From the NCBI GenBank assembly GCA_949317995.1, contig OX439051.1:36645250-36709249 (forward strand): DNA of 64,000 nucleotides. Direction: 5' to 3'. The translations under genes were made by a program, and so were the position numbers. Below, piece after piece: positions 42,656-57,389 of this stretch. The DNA is from Acholoe squamosa (Eukaryota; Annelida; Polychaeta; Phyllodocida; Polynoidae). The notes beneath the pieces were generated by a model. The model made no database searches, was not told the DNA's origin, and worked only from the letters and a program-made list of their open reading frames with translations. Numbering within the stretch: position 1 is the stretch's first letter; the number at the start of each line of letters is the position of its first letter.

Positions 42656-43722
42656 CAGGTGATCAAATAACCCTTATCTGATACCATAATGCACCATTGC
42701 AGTGCTGGTGAGTAACTTGTTATAAAAGCTTTGGTTCACCTACAAACCAAGGAGGATAGGTATGATGTAGTACTGCTGCACGCGTGCACCATGGCTGTCT
42801 CTCAACATCATGAAAGCAAATGTGCAATAATCACTTAGTGGCCTTTGAAGGGTTAGTCTATGTTAGACCAGTCCCTGTGCCTCTGTATATCCAACTACTA
42901 ATGGCAGGTGAAGGCAGTGTGTTTGTCTGGGACTGTATGCCGTAATAGGATGATTAGGCCTTCTGTGTGACACTCAGACTCCCAGACCATGTCTACACAC
43001 AGAGCTTTTATACCACCAGAGCCAGGCTGGAACAATATAGAATCCTTATCCTTATCCTCTAGATCTGCCCCTATCCTCCCAGCTCTTCCTGCCTAAAATC
43101 TTTTTGGGCAAAAAGTCTTATTTCTGATAGGACTACTAGAGCCATATGAAATCCAATTAAATTGATGAGCACTCCGAGACTATTGAAATTCATGGGTTGA
43201 TAGAAAAAGGTTCACAAGTAGCGGGCTTGACTAAGGGTTATCTCATGAGGCCAAGCCAAGTGAGATTTATTCTCAGTCAGACCAACTACAAGTTTTGTAC
43301 CTTTTTATGTTAGCTGACTAAGAAATGATCACACTTATTTAAAATGATGATTATTTACATGTCTTGTGGTCATTACGATTGCTGTTACTGGCCATGAGAT
43401 TTGGAGATGGGTTATGTCAGGGGGGGTGTGAGATACAAAACCTTTAGGTTAAACTTATGGGCTGTTCGTGTTCCACTGTTTCCAACATGAAATAGGTTTC
43501 AATGTCTTATTATGATACCTGCCCATGAGGACTATTTTTCCTTGTCAGGGATTTTGGAAGAAGCCCCATGCAAGTGACCATTTAAGGCCTAGGGCTGAAG
43601 TCTGCTTCAAAGGAACATATCCTTGACATATACATAACAAAATAGATCTGTAAGCATCATATTTCAGTCTTATTCTGCATATTGGTTAATAGCCATTTCA
43701 ATACATGCTATGTCTGATGGCT

Positions 43723-43960
43723 TCAGATAACTGTCACCATTGATTTCCTCCTTTCATGGCATGTGCCCTTTGGACCTGATATCTTCCCCTCTGGTTCCTG
43801 CCTTGCCTCATCTGGCAATCCTTCATTATGTGCACTCGCATTGTGACATTTCTCAGTAGGATGATGCTCATTGTTTTTTTTAAGATGCAGATTAAACTGC
43901 TGACATCTTGTACAAGTTTCCCTTGAACAGTTTACCACTGTAAGGAGGCAACATTAATCA
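43723..43960 (-). pseudogene. Cys-rich coding-looking remnant, unit B copy
   Basis: The minus-strand frame reads a CSRETCTRCQQF segment followed by a basic stretch with EKC and HNEG. It aligns in frame with 51375-51720 in unit C, with the two small gaps being multiples of three before a 4-nt shift. No family was recognised. It may be a short exon or transposase relic, or chance. Confidence 0.3.
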
Positions 43961-44987
43961 AGGTTTTGCCTGACATCACATGGCTGGTTTTCATATTTGA
44001 GATCAACATGATAGTCATGATCGTTAATTTGGGAATTGAAAATACAGCAGACAAATAGACAAATAGTAAATATAAGATCTTTGGACACATAGGAAGACAG
44101 TGATTTGGGATAATCTGTTTAAATCCAGCGCAGTTTATTCCTATTTATTGCTAGTGGCATGAAACCATTAAGTCCATCATTCAAATGAAAAGTTACAAAA
44201 GAAAATGTATAATTGATTAAGGCAGTCCTTCCATAACCTTTCATATCAATAATGTTATTTTATTGACAATTAAAAACATGCATACCCTGTTATTATGAAA
44301 ATAACAATTTCTAGGACACCTAACTGAGTTGTCCTTGAATATCCTGCAAGTATGCCCCACTTGTTAGTAAAATACTTGAAAGTATATTCTCAAAGGTTGC
44401 TAGCATGGTAGTAATAGCCAGATTATAAGCACCAACCCATACTACTACTTAAATGAATGAAGGACTTGGGTTAAAGTAACATTGTACCTTACTCAGATTT
44501 TTCCAAATTTTCAGCAAATACTGAACTATCACTAACTATACTCTGTATCTAGTGACAAAGTTGCGTTAAACGCAAGTATGAAAAAAGTTGTAAGTATGCT
44601 CAGAGTAACAGTCTCAAAATGTACATGCTGGCTTCTAAGTGCCATGCTAAAATTTTGGGAGACAGAAAACCCATTGAGAAGTGTCTGCAGGAAATAAGTC
44701 CTTGCAGACCTAACAAAGGGGAAGCTTACTGTGGATATCCTTTCTTTATTCCACAAGACCTATGTGTCTGTCCCTACATTAAAAAGTATACATTTTATTA
44801 GAACGCCTTCAGAGCACAATATCTTGTCTAAATGAGTAAAGTATAAAATCCACTCTACAAAGGAGAATAATGGTTCCAAGAGACAACAGCCATAATAATT
44901 AAGTAAATACCAGCCTCCCTATATGGCTGTCACAGGTCAAACTATAAATGCAGAAATCTTGTTTCCCCTAGAGACAGCTCAAAGATA

Positions 44988-47789
44988 TTAGCCACCTTTT
45001 GCAAAATTAAAACTCCCTATAGATAAGTGGTTGTTGACACTATGCAGGCTGACATCTTGTCCCACATACAGAGACACACCAGCTATCTGGTCTGTAACAG
45101 TTATACTCTCCATATAGAACAATGGTGTTTCACACAATGCAGTCTGACTTCTTGCCCCCAAAAGAATGTTCTTAGACACCAGTAAGTTTCTGTAAATACC
45201 AACAACAGTTATCACTCCAGGTTCTTCAGAAAAATGATTTATTTGACAATTATTCTGGTCCATAACACACTTGATCTCAAAACGGCATATCAAAATCCCA
45301 TGGTACACTCGTAACTGGTCATAACATGCCTTGCCTATGCACACAAGACTCAGACTAGGGGTCATTGCTCCCCCTCCCCAATGCCATCCTACATTATATA
45401 CAAACATATGCAAGAAGTAACCTTTCTTGCTACTTAAACAGTCACTAAAGAACATTTGGTTGATTTTCATGGGGATTTAACATGACATTTGATGGGCATT
45501 TGTATGAGACCACCGTTGCAGAATGAATATCACATAACAGCTCCCATCCCTGTCCTGTTAACTCCACCCCTCCCACCTACCCCGTACTACACCATGAGAC
45601 TGTAGTCCCTTAGGTGGCTGACATTGCTCTTCTCTTCCCTCAGGCCCAGCAAACCTTTCATCTTCTAAGAAGTGATTTGCGACCATCCCTCAGGTGCTGT
45701 GTCTACTCTTTGGTGGCACCCTCCTGTTTTTTTTAAGTAGACTAAGTTACCTGCAGAGGAAGAGGTCTCACCATCTGTGCCTCAAAACAGATTTAGTGAA
45801 AGATTCTACATAAGAGCTTAACAGAGAATTGAAACTTATGTCAGGATTGTATTCCATCATTCGTTGCTGAAATTTGAGTCATAATAAAAAGAAAACCAGA
45901 AATTTCTCTGAAATATTGATAAACCAATTAAAGGTCTGATATTCTCGTGACTAGACTAACCAGGAGTGCACTCGGTTCATGTCAGACTTAAGTACACAGG
46001 GTCTTCTCAGTTTTGTGGGATGTGATGAATACCTTCTGGAATCCTCTTTAAGTTACCAGTTGATATGTTGTACAAACAACATAACCGGTGGGCAGATGAG
46101 GGGAAAGGGCCCTCCCTGCAGGATTTTTAGTTCTGGATTTGGCCACTAGGGCAGCTACAAAGGCAAAAATGTGAAAAATAGACCAAAAACAGCTTTTATG
46201 TACTATTTTACACAGAAAAGGCTGGTTTTCCTGGCACTTCCTTGATATTTGGAATGTAAATGGAACGTTTTGAATCCAAAACCAGGCCTAGATAAGGGTT
46301 TTCAGAGAAATGTGTTGCCATGAGTGCCATGACAACCGGTAAAACAAATTTCAATTGATAGAATGATTCATGGAGATTCATACGCTGAAAAAAGCATAAA
46401 GATACCATTTCTAGATCCAAAGCTATGCCCAAATGTCTCAAAAGGAATGGTCATCTTTTAATTGATTATTTAAATCATTATGCTAATTAGATGCCTGATT
46501 TAACCAAAACAATGAATGATAGAGCTTATTGGCTGTATTGATACGGTCATGTCATTGCATTTCCGTGAAGCAATATTTCCAAGACTAAAAGGACTATCTA
46601 CAAGTGTTATACCTCATTTTAAAGCTGATAACATCAATTTTAAATTTCATATTTGTGTAGAGGCAATGAGAAAGGGTGCTCCGTGCTAAAAGTCAACTTT
46701 AAAGTTCAAATCACTAGCTTTACAGTGATACATAGCATGAGAAGATACTCCTGTTAGTTTTGGAGGAATGGCTTGCTAAATATGGGTAGGTGTGACCATT
46801 TCAAGAATGTTAATAAGCTCTATGTCTAATTGGTCATGAGATATAAAGCTAATTAGCATAATTTATGCTAATTAGCTCAATCCACTTCACCTTTATCTGT
46901 GTCAGGTGTCAACAGATGTGTCTGAGAAAACCCACAGTGTACGGTGAATTTGAAAGACAGTGTGGGGTCTTTTGATATTTCCCACACCCTGACAATTTCA
47001 GATTTTACCCCCTTTGTGAATTCTATGTACTGGTTCTGATGGTTTAGCATGTCATATACATTAGGAAGTCAAGAGCATCCTTATGTGCAAGACATTTGTA
47101 CCTACAGAATCAAGTAACAAAGGGCTGATGTCTGAAAACTAAAAGGTAATTTACATAAAAATTTGGTGAAAAGCAAGTAATAGACACTCAAATCAGTCAC
47201 AGACACTCTGGATATGAATTTCTCTGGGGGCAGATTGCAAGGGGTCATCTGTCTTAAAACCTTTTGTCAGGGGCCATTTTTCCAGGGGGCATTTGTCCTT
47301 AAAACATACATTTGGGTTGGCTATGATTGACACTAGCCCCATGTGGAGCCCTATTCATTGTCCATTAGGCCTAGAGGTGATAATCCTTTTTTACAATTAT
47401 AAGAGACTTAACTCTCTCCTAAGTTGAAGTAGAATTTTATTTATTCTGAGGGAACCCATGGGGTTCAGGGGAATAGCCTGACTGCATGGTAACATACTGG
47501 CATCATGCCCTGACAGGGAATACCTAGAAAGATGCACTGCAGTGTTAGCAGGCAGCCTGACTGTCATATATCATTCACATGGGACACACTAATAACCCAT
47601 AGAAGCACCTAATATGTCACCATGCTATGTCTAATGGTGTGTCTCAATGTATAGAGAAAAGGTGATAACACCAAACTCAGCTGAATGAAGCTACACACTT
47701 TCGGAGGTCACAAATCATAGAAAGTGTGCATATGGGGCCTTACATGTCATTAGCCCAGACATGTGCCCAGAAAAAGAATTCTTATAAGT
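44988..47789. other. Unit B interior, no recognisable gene
   Basis: The open frame at 44988-45470 (160 codons, minus) is not preserved in units A or C and has no domain, so I do not call it a gene. An inverted AATTAGCATAATTTATGC-like palindrome occurs at about 46850-46880. Confidence 0.5.
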
Positions 47790-48178
47790 ATGCTTCTTTT
47801 ATAATAGCAAGGACACATCTGACATAAATGATAATGTGATTTTCTTAATCTACAGGTCAAGATAGTCTGGACCTGAGATTTTCATGGAGGTATGAAGATT
47901 GTTTTAGTAGGGAATTAAGCCCTCAACATGGCTTGTAACTCAAATGTCATTCTCCCAGACACAATTTCGCCGAGACAATTTTGGTCATTTTGGGCACATT
48001 TTACCCCCCTGGAGCCTAAAATATGCATATGGGACCATCAAAACCCATATGTAACATGAAGATCTCATCCAGCCTGACACTTTGAGCCAAAGAAATAGAG
48101 GGGGAAACTAAAATTCGAAGAGTAGGGGCTGGAATACCTCCAAATTCGTCATATGCAAACCTTCTATGATTTTCGACC
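47790..48178 (-). repeat. Dispersed repeat, inverted copy of 28930-29330
   Basis: It matches the other copy over about 390 bp, far more closely than units A-C match each other, so it is a younger mobile-type insertion within unit B. Confidence 0.75.
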
Positions 48179-51100
48179 AGGAAGTGCTGCATATCTCAAC
48201 CATTGCTGACAAATTCTTTTGTTGTTCTCTGGAGTTTGTGAGATGAGAAGGGAAAATTCATTACAGTACTTGTCTTTTTGCATTGTCTTTTACCTCATTT
48301 GCATCCTATTAACTGAGATATATCAGTGGTGGAAGGGAGCTGAATATTAGCCCTCTTAGGCCTCCTAAGAATGCCTGCTATACTTTATATTTCACTATAA
48401 TATTATAGTTTGGAAAGACACAAAGGCAGAGGACAATTGGGAGAGTGTGGAGGGAATAATTATTGTCGAGGGAAATGCTTTTGCCTACATATCGTATGTG
48501 AGATGTCTCCCCACACACTTTACAGAGACAGAGGAAGGAAATCTTCATTGGCAGGGCTCAGCGGTGGCTCCACCTTGAATTACCGGTTCAAGCACAATGA
48601 TGCCCATGCATACCTATATAGAATTTGCACAGAAATGTAATTTTTGGTGAAATTTAGGTCTGATTTGAGGCTTAGACCCTCATTTTCCCTATCCCATTAC
48701 CATATTGATCAGATTTTAGATACAAAGTTTTAGCTTCTTGTCTACTTTTATCCTGTGTTCTTGGCAATTTTTGGTGGGGAGACATACTCAAGCCCCACCT
48801 CTTTTATGATTTGGGGGGGCCAAGGCCCCCCTGGCCCCCCTTTTCCTATGCCCCTTCTATAGGAAGAAAGATTTAATGCTTGTTTCCATCCAGACTATCA
48901 TATTCATAAAGACCTTGGCTTTTAGCTGCCGGCCATGAAGGCACACCCATACATCTAAAAAAAAGGATGGGGCCTACTTAAATTGGAGCAGTGAAAATCA
49001 TAGTGACACAGTTTTCGCAGGTGATCTTTTCAGTTAGATTTAATTGTGTCCAGTAAACAATGTCAATGTACAAGTCCATGGTTTTAGTGGACCTTTGGAT
49101 AGAGGTTTTATATCAGAGTTTTGTTATTCCAAGATAAGTTTAATGAGAATGGTCCAAAACTATGCGTTTGAAGGTAAACTTGAATTGAAGTTGCTATAGC
49201 AATAATTCAAAGGCAAGAGCTGTGAGGTTTGGGTCAAGATGCATATAGCATTGAGATTATTTCATCTGAGATAATAAGATAAAAGATAATAACCCCTCAA
49301 TAGACCATCACATTGCTGACTTTAATACCTTCATAGCTTTTAATTATTTCAGAGCCCAGGCATCACAAAGCCAGACCTACTTTAGATTCATAACCTGAAA
49401 TAAGCTCTCCTTTCATCATATTTGGGTGTAAGATTAGATGGTGAATTCCATTGCTGACTTTTAATTCTAATCTGCATGTTAATGAAACAATGTAGGTGAT
49501 TTAATTTTTAATCTTATGAGAAAACATGCCTTGATGAATAGTGAAATAGCTATTGGAGTGGACTAGGGTGGTGAGAGATGAGCAGCTAAAGGCTAGTAGT
49601 AAATGAACACCTCTATCTGCACTTTTAGTAAATCTTTTCAAAGTAAAAATGCACTTGATTTTACAATGTTTTCATGAGAGCATTTCAAGGTCACATTTCT
49701 CTTTAGTGTATCTGCATGTTTAATTTTTATATCAGTGGAGATTGAATAGGCTCAAAATAATGAACCATGGTCAACTTTATTTTAACATTGTTTCAATGTT
49801 CTTTGACTACCGTGGTTCAGCCTTGATCGTCCAGGCCCTATAGTATGTATATATCCTAAAAGTAGACTTTTACCTATCCTCATTGAACATACTGGGGTTA
49901 GTATAAAGCATGTTTTTAATACCTGCTTCAACCTGTTGCAATGACAGTGGATCTATAACAAGTATATATAGTACAGTCTGTGCACGTCCGAGACTGACAG
50001 TGGTTTGGAGAGTATCAACCACAAAACAGGCATCTACTCATGATTTAGCCCTAGAGGGTTTTGTACAGATTCACTTGCACAGTACCATATAAAAGTGCAT
50101 TGCACTGTTCTCGTTGAAAACAATTATCCTTTTCTGCCCTTTAATAGTGAATCTTTCCTCTCTATTCTTAATCAATGGCATATCTTTCATCTGTTCCGTT
50201 ATAAATTGAGTCTATACTTCCATTCTGAAACTCTTTCTACCCTGTATCTACCCCCTGTAACCTGCTCTTTATTTCTTTTTGTCCCCTACTCCACTTCTTT
50301 CTACTTTCCCTGCCCGAGGCTAACCCTTCAGTGGCCACATTTTTACTTTCAGTTTCATATTTATTTCTCTATTATCATGATGCACCAATGCTATAGCCCC
50401 AGCTAGGGATATAGGTATGATGTTTAAATGCAACACTGGTAGGTTACTCATCACAGCTGTATCTATAAATCATAACAGCACATACACATTAATCACTTAG
50501 TGGCCTTTAGAGAGTTAGTCTATGTTTGCCCAGTCACTGTGCCTCTGTATACCCACTCACTAATGGCAGGTGAAGGTGACGTGTTTGTCCGGGACTCTGG
50601 GCGGTAATAGGATGATTGGTCCTACTGTGTTGCACACCGACTCCCACACCATGTTTACACACATAGCTTTTATACCATGAGAGCCAGGCTGGAACAATGC
50701 AGAATACTTATCCTTATCCTCTAGATATGCCTATTACTCTTCCAGCTCTTTCTGCATAATTCCATTTGGGCAAAAGTAGTTCTATTTCTGATAGGACTAC
50801 TAGAGCCATAATATATCCAAAGTAAGTGATGACCAGTCTGAGATCATTGAAATTCATTCATGGAGATCCTCCATGGTTTTATAGAAAAAGGTTCACGAGT
50901 ACATGGGTCTGACTGAGGGTTATCTTGGGAGGCAAAGCCAGGTGCAACACTAGTAGGTTACTCACTGCAGCTGTATCTATACATCATGACAGCAAATGTG
51001 CAATAATCACTTAGTGGCCTTTGAAGGATTAGCTGAAACCCTGTGCCTCTGTATACCCACCCCATAATGGCAGCCGAAGGTGGCATGTTTGTCGTGTTTG

Positions 51101-51374
51101 TGCAAAAGTAGTCCTATTTCTGATAGGACTACTAGAGCCATATGAAATCCAATGTAATTGATGAGCAGTCTGAGACTATAGAAATTCATTCATGGAGATC
51201 CTCCATGGGTTTATCTAAATATCTTATTATGATGCCAGGCCCATGGTCCCTATATTATGTCATCAGGGATATTGAAAGATGCTCCATGCAAGTCTCCATT
51301 TCAGGCCCAGGGCTAAAGTATCCTTCCTACAAACATGTCCCTGACATATACATGACACAATGGATCAGTAAGCA

Positions 51375-51720
51375 TCATATTCCAGTCTTATTCTGTCCAT
51401 TGGATAATCTCCTGTTCAATACCATAATATTATATGCCATGTCTGGGGGCTTCAGATAACTGTCACCATTGATTTCCTCTCTTTTCATGGTGTGTGCCCT
51501 TTTAAACTGATATCCTCTCCTCTGGTTCCTGCCTTGCAGCACCTCTTCTTGCAGTCCTTCATTATGAACAATAGTGAGACATTCCTTAGTAAGAAAATGC
51601 TCATGGTTTTTGACGTACAGGGTAAACCACTGACATCTTGTACACATTTCCTTTGAACAGTATAGGAGGCAACAGTATTGCCTGACAACACATGGCTGGT
51701 ATTCATAACTGAGGTCAACA
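51375..51720 (-). pseudogene. Cys-rich coding-looking remnant, unit C copy
   Basis: The minus-strand frame is open upstream into a cysteine-dense stretch (VVRQYCCLLYCSKEMCTRCQ), followed by HEHFLTKEC and HNEGLQEE, matching unit B. It has repeated C-x2-C and Cys/His spacing but no recognised family. Confidence 0.3.
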
Positions 51721-54700
51721 TGATAGTCTTAACTGTTAATTTGGGACTGGTTGAGTCAAATGCCATAGACCAGTAGACGCAAAGTAAATTTAAGATCATT
51801 GGACACATAGGTAGACTGTGACTTGGGATAATCTGTTTATAGTCAAATCAGTTTATTCCCTATGCTAATAGCAGAAACCATTAAGTCCAACATTCAAATT
51901 AAAAGTTACAAAATAATGTGTAATTGATTAATCGAGTCCCTCCAAACCTTTCCATACCAATAATGTTGTGTTGATTGACAATTGGATAGCATTCATACCC
52001 TGTTCTTATGAATATAAAGGTTTCTCATTCAGTTGTCCTAGAGCTTCCTGCAGTTATGCCCCAATTGTTAGAACAAAACTTGCAAGTATATGCTCAAAAG
52101 TATTCAAACTTGCATTAACACAAGTATGAAAGAAGTTGCAAGTATGCTCCGAGTAACAGTCTCAATACATACTTGCTGGGTGATAGATAATTTCCATTTT
52201 ATCTGCGTTTCTTGTGACAGGCCCCAAGACTTTGAGCAATACTATTTGCAGGGATTTCGATGAGGTAATTAAACCTCAATCATAAGATTTCAAAAGCAAA
52301 GAGAAAGAAACACCTACAGATATGAATGAGGTTTTTTTTATACAACAACTGCAATTGCCAGGGGTGGGACGGTTACTCTGAACAATCCCTACTGAGTGCC
52401 ATGCTAAGATTTTGGGAGACAGAAAACCTGGCAATGCAGCTTTAGGGCTTTTTCAACCCATTAAGTGGTGTCTACAGGAAAGCCCTTTCAGACCAAACAA
52501 AGACGAAGCCTACTGTGGATATCCTATCTTTTTTTCACAAGACATATGTGTCTGTGCCTACTTTAAAAACATACATTCTATGAGAAAGCATTTAGAGCAT
52601 AATTCCTTGTCTACACGATTCAAGTATAAAAGCCATTCTACAAAGGAGAACAATGGTTCCATCCCTTCCCTTTGTATCCCAGAGACAGTTCTCGGGCACA
52701 AACCATATTTAGTACATACCACACTCTGTATAGGTCAGTGGTGGGTCACACTATGCAGGCCAACCTCTTACCCCCCCTCCCAAGGGGACAGCTTTCAGAC
52801 ACCGGCTACTTTCTTTAAAGGATATTCTCCCCATAGATAAGTTGTGAGTCATACTATATATGCAGGTCCATGTACTCAAATCTCAGACATGGGGCCATTG
52901 CTCCCCCCATTTGATCCAACATTATATACACACATATATATGCAAAGAGTAACCTTTCTTACTACTTAAACAGTCACTAAATAACATTTGGTTGATTTTC
53001 ATGAGGATTTTACATGATATTTGATGGGAATTTGTATAAGGCCACCGTTCCAACAGAATATCACATGACAGAACCCATCCCTTTCCTGTTAACTCCCTCT
53101 CCCCCACCTACCCTGTACTACACCATGAGACTGCAGCCCCTTTGGTGGCTGACATTGCTCTTCTCTTCACTAAGGCTCTGTGAACCTTTCATCTTCTGAG
53201 AAGTGATTTAAGACCATCCCTCAGGTGCTTTGCTACCCTTTGGTGGCACCTTCCTGTGTTTGTTAAGTAAACTATGTTACCTGCAGAGGAAGAGGACTCA
53301 CCATCTTTACTTCAAAACAGATTTTACTACATAAGAGCTATAAAGATAAATGAAAGCTATGTCATTATTGTATTCCTTCACTTGTTGTTGAAGGTAAATG
53401 AACTTGTGACTCATGATAAAAGAAATACCAGAAATGTATCTGTAATATTGATAAACCATTTAAAGGTCTGATATTCTGATGAATAGACTAACCAGGAGTG
53501 CATTGGTGTATCACGTCAGCAGAGATTATAATAAATGATGCTCTAACCTGGTTCATGTTAGACCTAAGTAGACAGGGTCTTCTCAACTTTAGTCTGAGGA
53601 GTGATGGATAGTACCCTATATCAGAGATTACTGCACATGTCCTTTGTGGGGTGTGATCAATACTTTCTGGGATCCTCTTTAAATTACTACTTGATATGTT
53701 GTGCAAACAACATCACAGAATGATCCAAGTGACAAATATTCCCTAAAATAGGCCATTTTGTGTGTATTTTCTTTTACTTCATCCAGAATATATAGATACA
53801 TCACAGTGTCCTTATCCTGACACTGTCATAACATTCCGCTCCCCCTCCATTACTAATACTGCTACTATATAACATAGATGGTGAGTATTGGACTGTGAGG
53901 GAACAAGTACTTATCAGCACCACAATTTATTATTACATAGGGGGATGTATCATGGCTGGTTGAGTCATATTTGGCTTTTAAAGTGTAGATCCTCACACTA
54001 CATCTAATTACCCAATTGGCTGCGTGTGCAATATCAGCAGCATGGAATATTATGGAACAGCACAGACCATCTAAGGTTATTTGCAAGCCATTTATGTTGG
54101 AAGCCTAAACTCTAATTATCTGTGAAGTACTTCTCAGATTACCTGCTAATTAACAACAGCAGTAGCTTGAAATATTAGTATATGTTACTTAGAGTAGCAG
54201 TAATAGTACCTTATTGGCCATATAAAAGTTTAGAGTGCTACTGCTGCAAAGTCCATGTCTGATATGCTGAGAGCTATCTGGCTGATTACCTTGGTCGATC
54301 ATAATTACTGGCAGTAGCAGAACAGGGTGAGATGCTACAGTAGGGACAGCAGATTGCTTCACTTAAATTCTTTATTGTTTACTTGTCTTGCTCCAGAAAA
54401 TACAGCGGTGGTGGACATTTCTGAATAGTGTTAACTAGAATTGTTGAGAGACTGCCCTCCTGACACCTGCACTGCCTGATCACTCTATGAATACAGATAA
54501 TAATTGTGAAGGCCATATATTCCTTTCCAGTCACAATGACCTTACATACATAGTGACTAGAGACCTTGGCATACTGCTTAAGATCAATAAATGTACAAAA
54601 TCTACCCATACTGGGTCCTTGGGGTGGTCAGAAAATTAAATTTCACCATTTTTTTAAACCAAATCTCAAAACTGAGAGGATCGTATGGTAAAAAATCATC

Positions 54701-54919
54701 AGCTGGGACCATCCAATTAGGCTTTAATCACTACCCACACCTGTCTACTATTATTTAAAATAACATCAAGTTAGCTCAGGCACCTGAAAGTTAGTCAACA
54801 AATATGAATTCAGAAAAAGAAATAATAATGGTCAGTCTCGTAACAAGCAGTTATAGATAGATACATCCCTCATAGATGCACTTACACCTTTCCAATCATA
54901 TTGCCCTTATATACACACC

Positions 54920-56130
54920 CAGGTAGCAAAGGTGACGTGGCCCTACTGTGGCCCACACTTTATTTGGTGTGTCTTCAGATGTGGGCCGCAATGGGCTAAC
55001 CGATAGGCTGCTGACAGTTTCTGTCCTCAGTGAGGTGTGTGGGCCACACTGGGCTAACCAATATGGGCACAGACCAGTCTCAGAGTGGGTTTGGGTTCAA
55101 CATGGGTTTTTGGTGTGGCTGAAAGTGGGCTGCGCACTTTGATCACATGGCGCCATCTGGTCAAAATTTATAATTTTAGGGTCAACATGGGTTTTTGGTG
55201 TGGCTGAAAGTGGGCTGACCACTTTGATCAGGTGGCGCCATCCAGGATAAAAATTACAGAAAATCTAATTTTTCCTAATTTTCTAAAATTTTGAACCCTG
55301 AAAATGCTCTGCTAGCCTTCAGGTGCTAGCCCCTCCCCTTGGCCTCCATAGTGGGAAGAAGACTAAGCATACTGTATTACTCTTCTCATCATCATAATAC
55401 AGTAGGATCATCAATTCGAACTTAGTTGGCCAAGGCATGACAACCAGACCTAGTCCAGTAACATGCTAGCCTTCAATTTCATAGTGCCTCCCAATTGGTA
55501 GCATACTTCAATATAAAATGATTACCACAGGAATGGTGTAGTCACAGTAAAAACTGCTAACATCACCTAACATTGCACAGTTCAAATGTATTTTTACAAG
55601 TAGATCCAGACTCTGAGAAAATTTGTTTACTGTTATGATTTATATGATTCATTAGCCTATTTCTGTTATATCATACTAAAGAAAATCAATACTGATTTGG
55701 GGGGAAAGCTGTACATCAGACATAGTGGGGTCATCTAGTGTCAAAGTTCAGAACTCTCAGCTCAGTATGCCTTGTGCAAACCCATCCTCAGCCCTGTCTG
55801 GGGAATTATCTTTGGAACTGATCTATGCCTAATTCGGGGTGCCCACTTTGAAACCAATCTGTGCCCAAAGTGTTTGCCAATTTTGAAGCTACTCTGTGCC
55901 CAAATCAGTTAGCCTTTTGTGGCCCACACAACTTGCTGAGGACAAAAACTGTCGGGAGCCCAACAGTCTTAGTTCAGCTTGCCCTATTAGGGCAACCCAA
56001 TGTGGCCCTTCCTGGAAACCCCCCATTTGCCAAACCTAAAACCATGAATAGTATTCTGCCCGCTTTGAACCAGCTTATCTGAGCTAAAACTGAATTGGCC
56101 CTAAGCGGGCTTACTACATGGGCAGTTACT
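54920..56130. mobile_element. Inverted-repeat insert in unit C (possible DNA transposon relic)
   Basis: About 55005-55090 and 55840-55970 are inverted copies, sharing CTGACAGTTTCTGTCCTCAG, GTGTGGGCCACA and TGGGCACAGA landmarks, around an interior of about 750 bp. The segment interrupts sequence that is continuous elsewhere. No transposase was seen. Confidence 0.45.
55096..55250 (+). repeat. 85-bp tandem duplication
   Basis: TCAACATGGGTTTTTGGTG at 55097 recurs 85 bp later, followed by GAAAGTGGGCTG, ACTTTGATCA and TGGCGCCATC in both units. Confidence 0.85.
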
Positions 56131-57389
56131 AGAGACATTGGGCTACTGTTCAAGGCAATACATGTACAGTATCTACCTATTCAGGGTTCTTAGGGGTGGA
56201 CAGAATATTAGTGTAGAGGCAAGGAGAAAGGGTGCTCCATGCTAAAAGTCAACTTTAAAATTCGGATCACTAGCTTTTTAGTGATATACTGCAAGAGAAG
56301 ATACTCCTGTCAGTCTCAGAGGAATGGCTTGCTAAATATGGGTAGTTATGACCATTTCCTGAATGGCAATAAGCTCTACATCTAATTGGTCATGAGATAC
56401 ATCTAAAATTAGCATAATTTATGCTAATTAGCTAAATTAGCATAATTTTTTAAGTCTTTTGCCCGTAACTTTTGATCTAGAAATGGTATTTTCATTCTGT
56501 TTTCACCATAGTAAACCTGGTGAAACATACCTTCAAATGACATCATTGATTTTCTTATTTAGAATGAAAATCATGTTTCCATGGCAACAGAAATCAACAG
56601 AAATGCCTATTTAGGCCCAAAAACATTCTTTTTAATGCCTTGTTTGGAACCTTTTTACCCAAAGTAGAACGTTTTATCAAAAATCATTGAATTCTCCATG
56701 AAAAAGTAAACTAAATCAGTTTTAGGCATATTTTTCCTATTCCAGCCCATAGTGATGCCCCCTGGTGGTTAAAACAGGTACTAAATCCCGCAGGAACCCC
56801 CATTTCTGCTTGCTGGCTCACATTAAATTTCACCTAATTCTTTTACCAAATCTTGACACAGAGGGGACTGTAAGGTCAAAATTTAGCCCAGGCACCTGAA
56901 AGTTAGTTAACAACTATCAATTAAGAAATAGAAATAATATTGGTAAGTCTAGTAACACGCAGTTATACATAAATAAAGGCTTCATAAAAGCTCTTAAGCC
57001 TTTCATATGAGCAGGTAGAGACACTTTTTTAAAATCAACACATCACCAATAGATACACACTGTATGATAGGTAAAATAGTCCCAGAATGATCTATATTGG
57101 CGAAACATACAGAAGTCCAGTTTAAGGGGGGTTTGAGGGTTGACTTGAAAAAAAATTTGAATGTATAGTGCACTCAAAGGGTGCATGGTATGCAAAAAAA
57201 GATTTTTACCAAAAACTCCCCTACCTAGACCCCCTCTATGGGTAAATATAAAAATGCTGAGAAATTCTTTTTTAATATGCTTTACAGAGGTTTAAAATTT
57301 TGATCAGTCAGGCAAACAACACTATTTGAACATATGAGAATGGCTAGGGTAGAACAAATTGGAACATATCACCTTTAAACCACAGGGAA

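Larger units (their letters stand above)
42700..50400 (+). repeat. Diverged segmental repeat, unit B
   Basis: The first anchor AATCACTTAGTGGCCTTTGA is at 42832 and recurs at 50491 and 60676 (intervals about 7.66 and 10.19 kb). Internal anchors follow the same order as in A and C. 46655-46885 matches 56212-56450, and 47030-47650 matches 58400-58985. It is noncoding apart from the small Cys-rich remnant at 43723-43960. Confidence 0.78.

Noticed and set aside
44988..45470. 160-codon minus-strand ORF in unit B
   Set aside because: The equivalent regions of units A and C do not keep the frame beyond a short start, and no domain or motif is visible.
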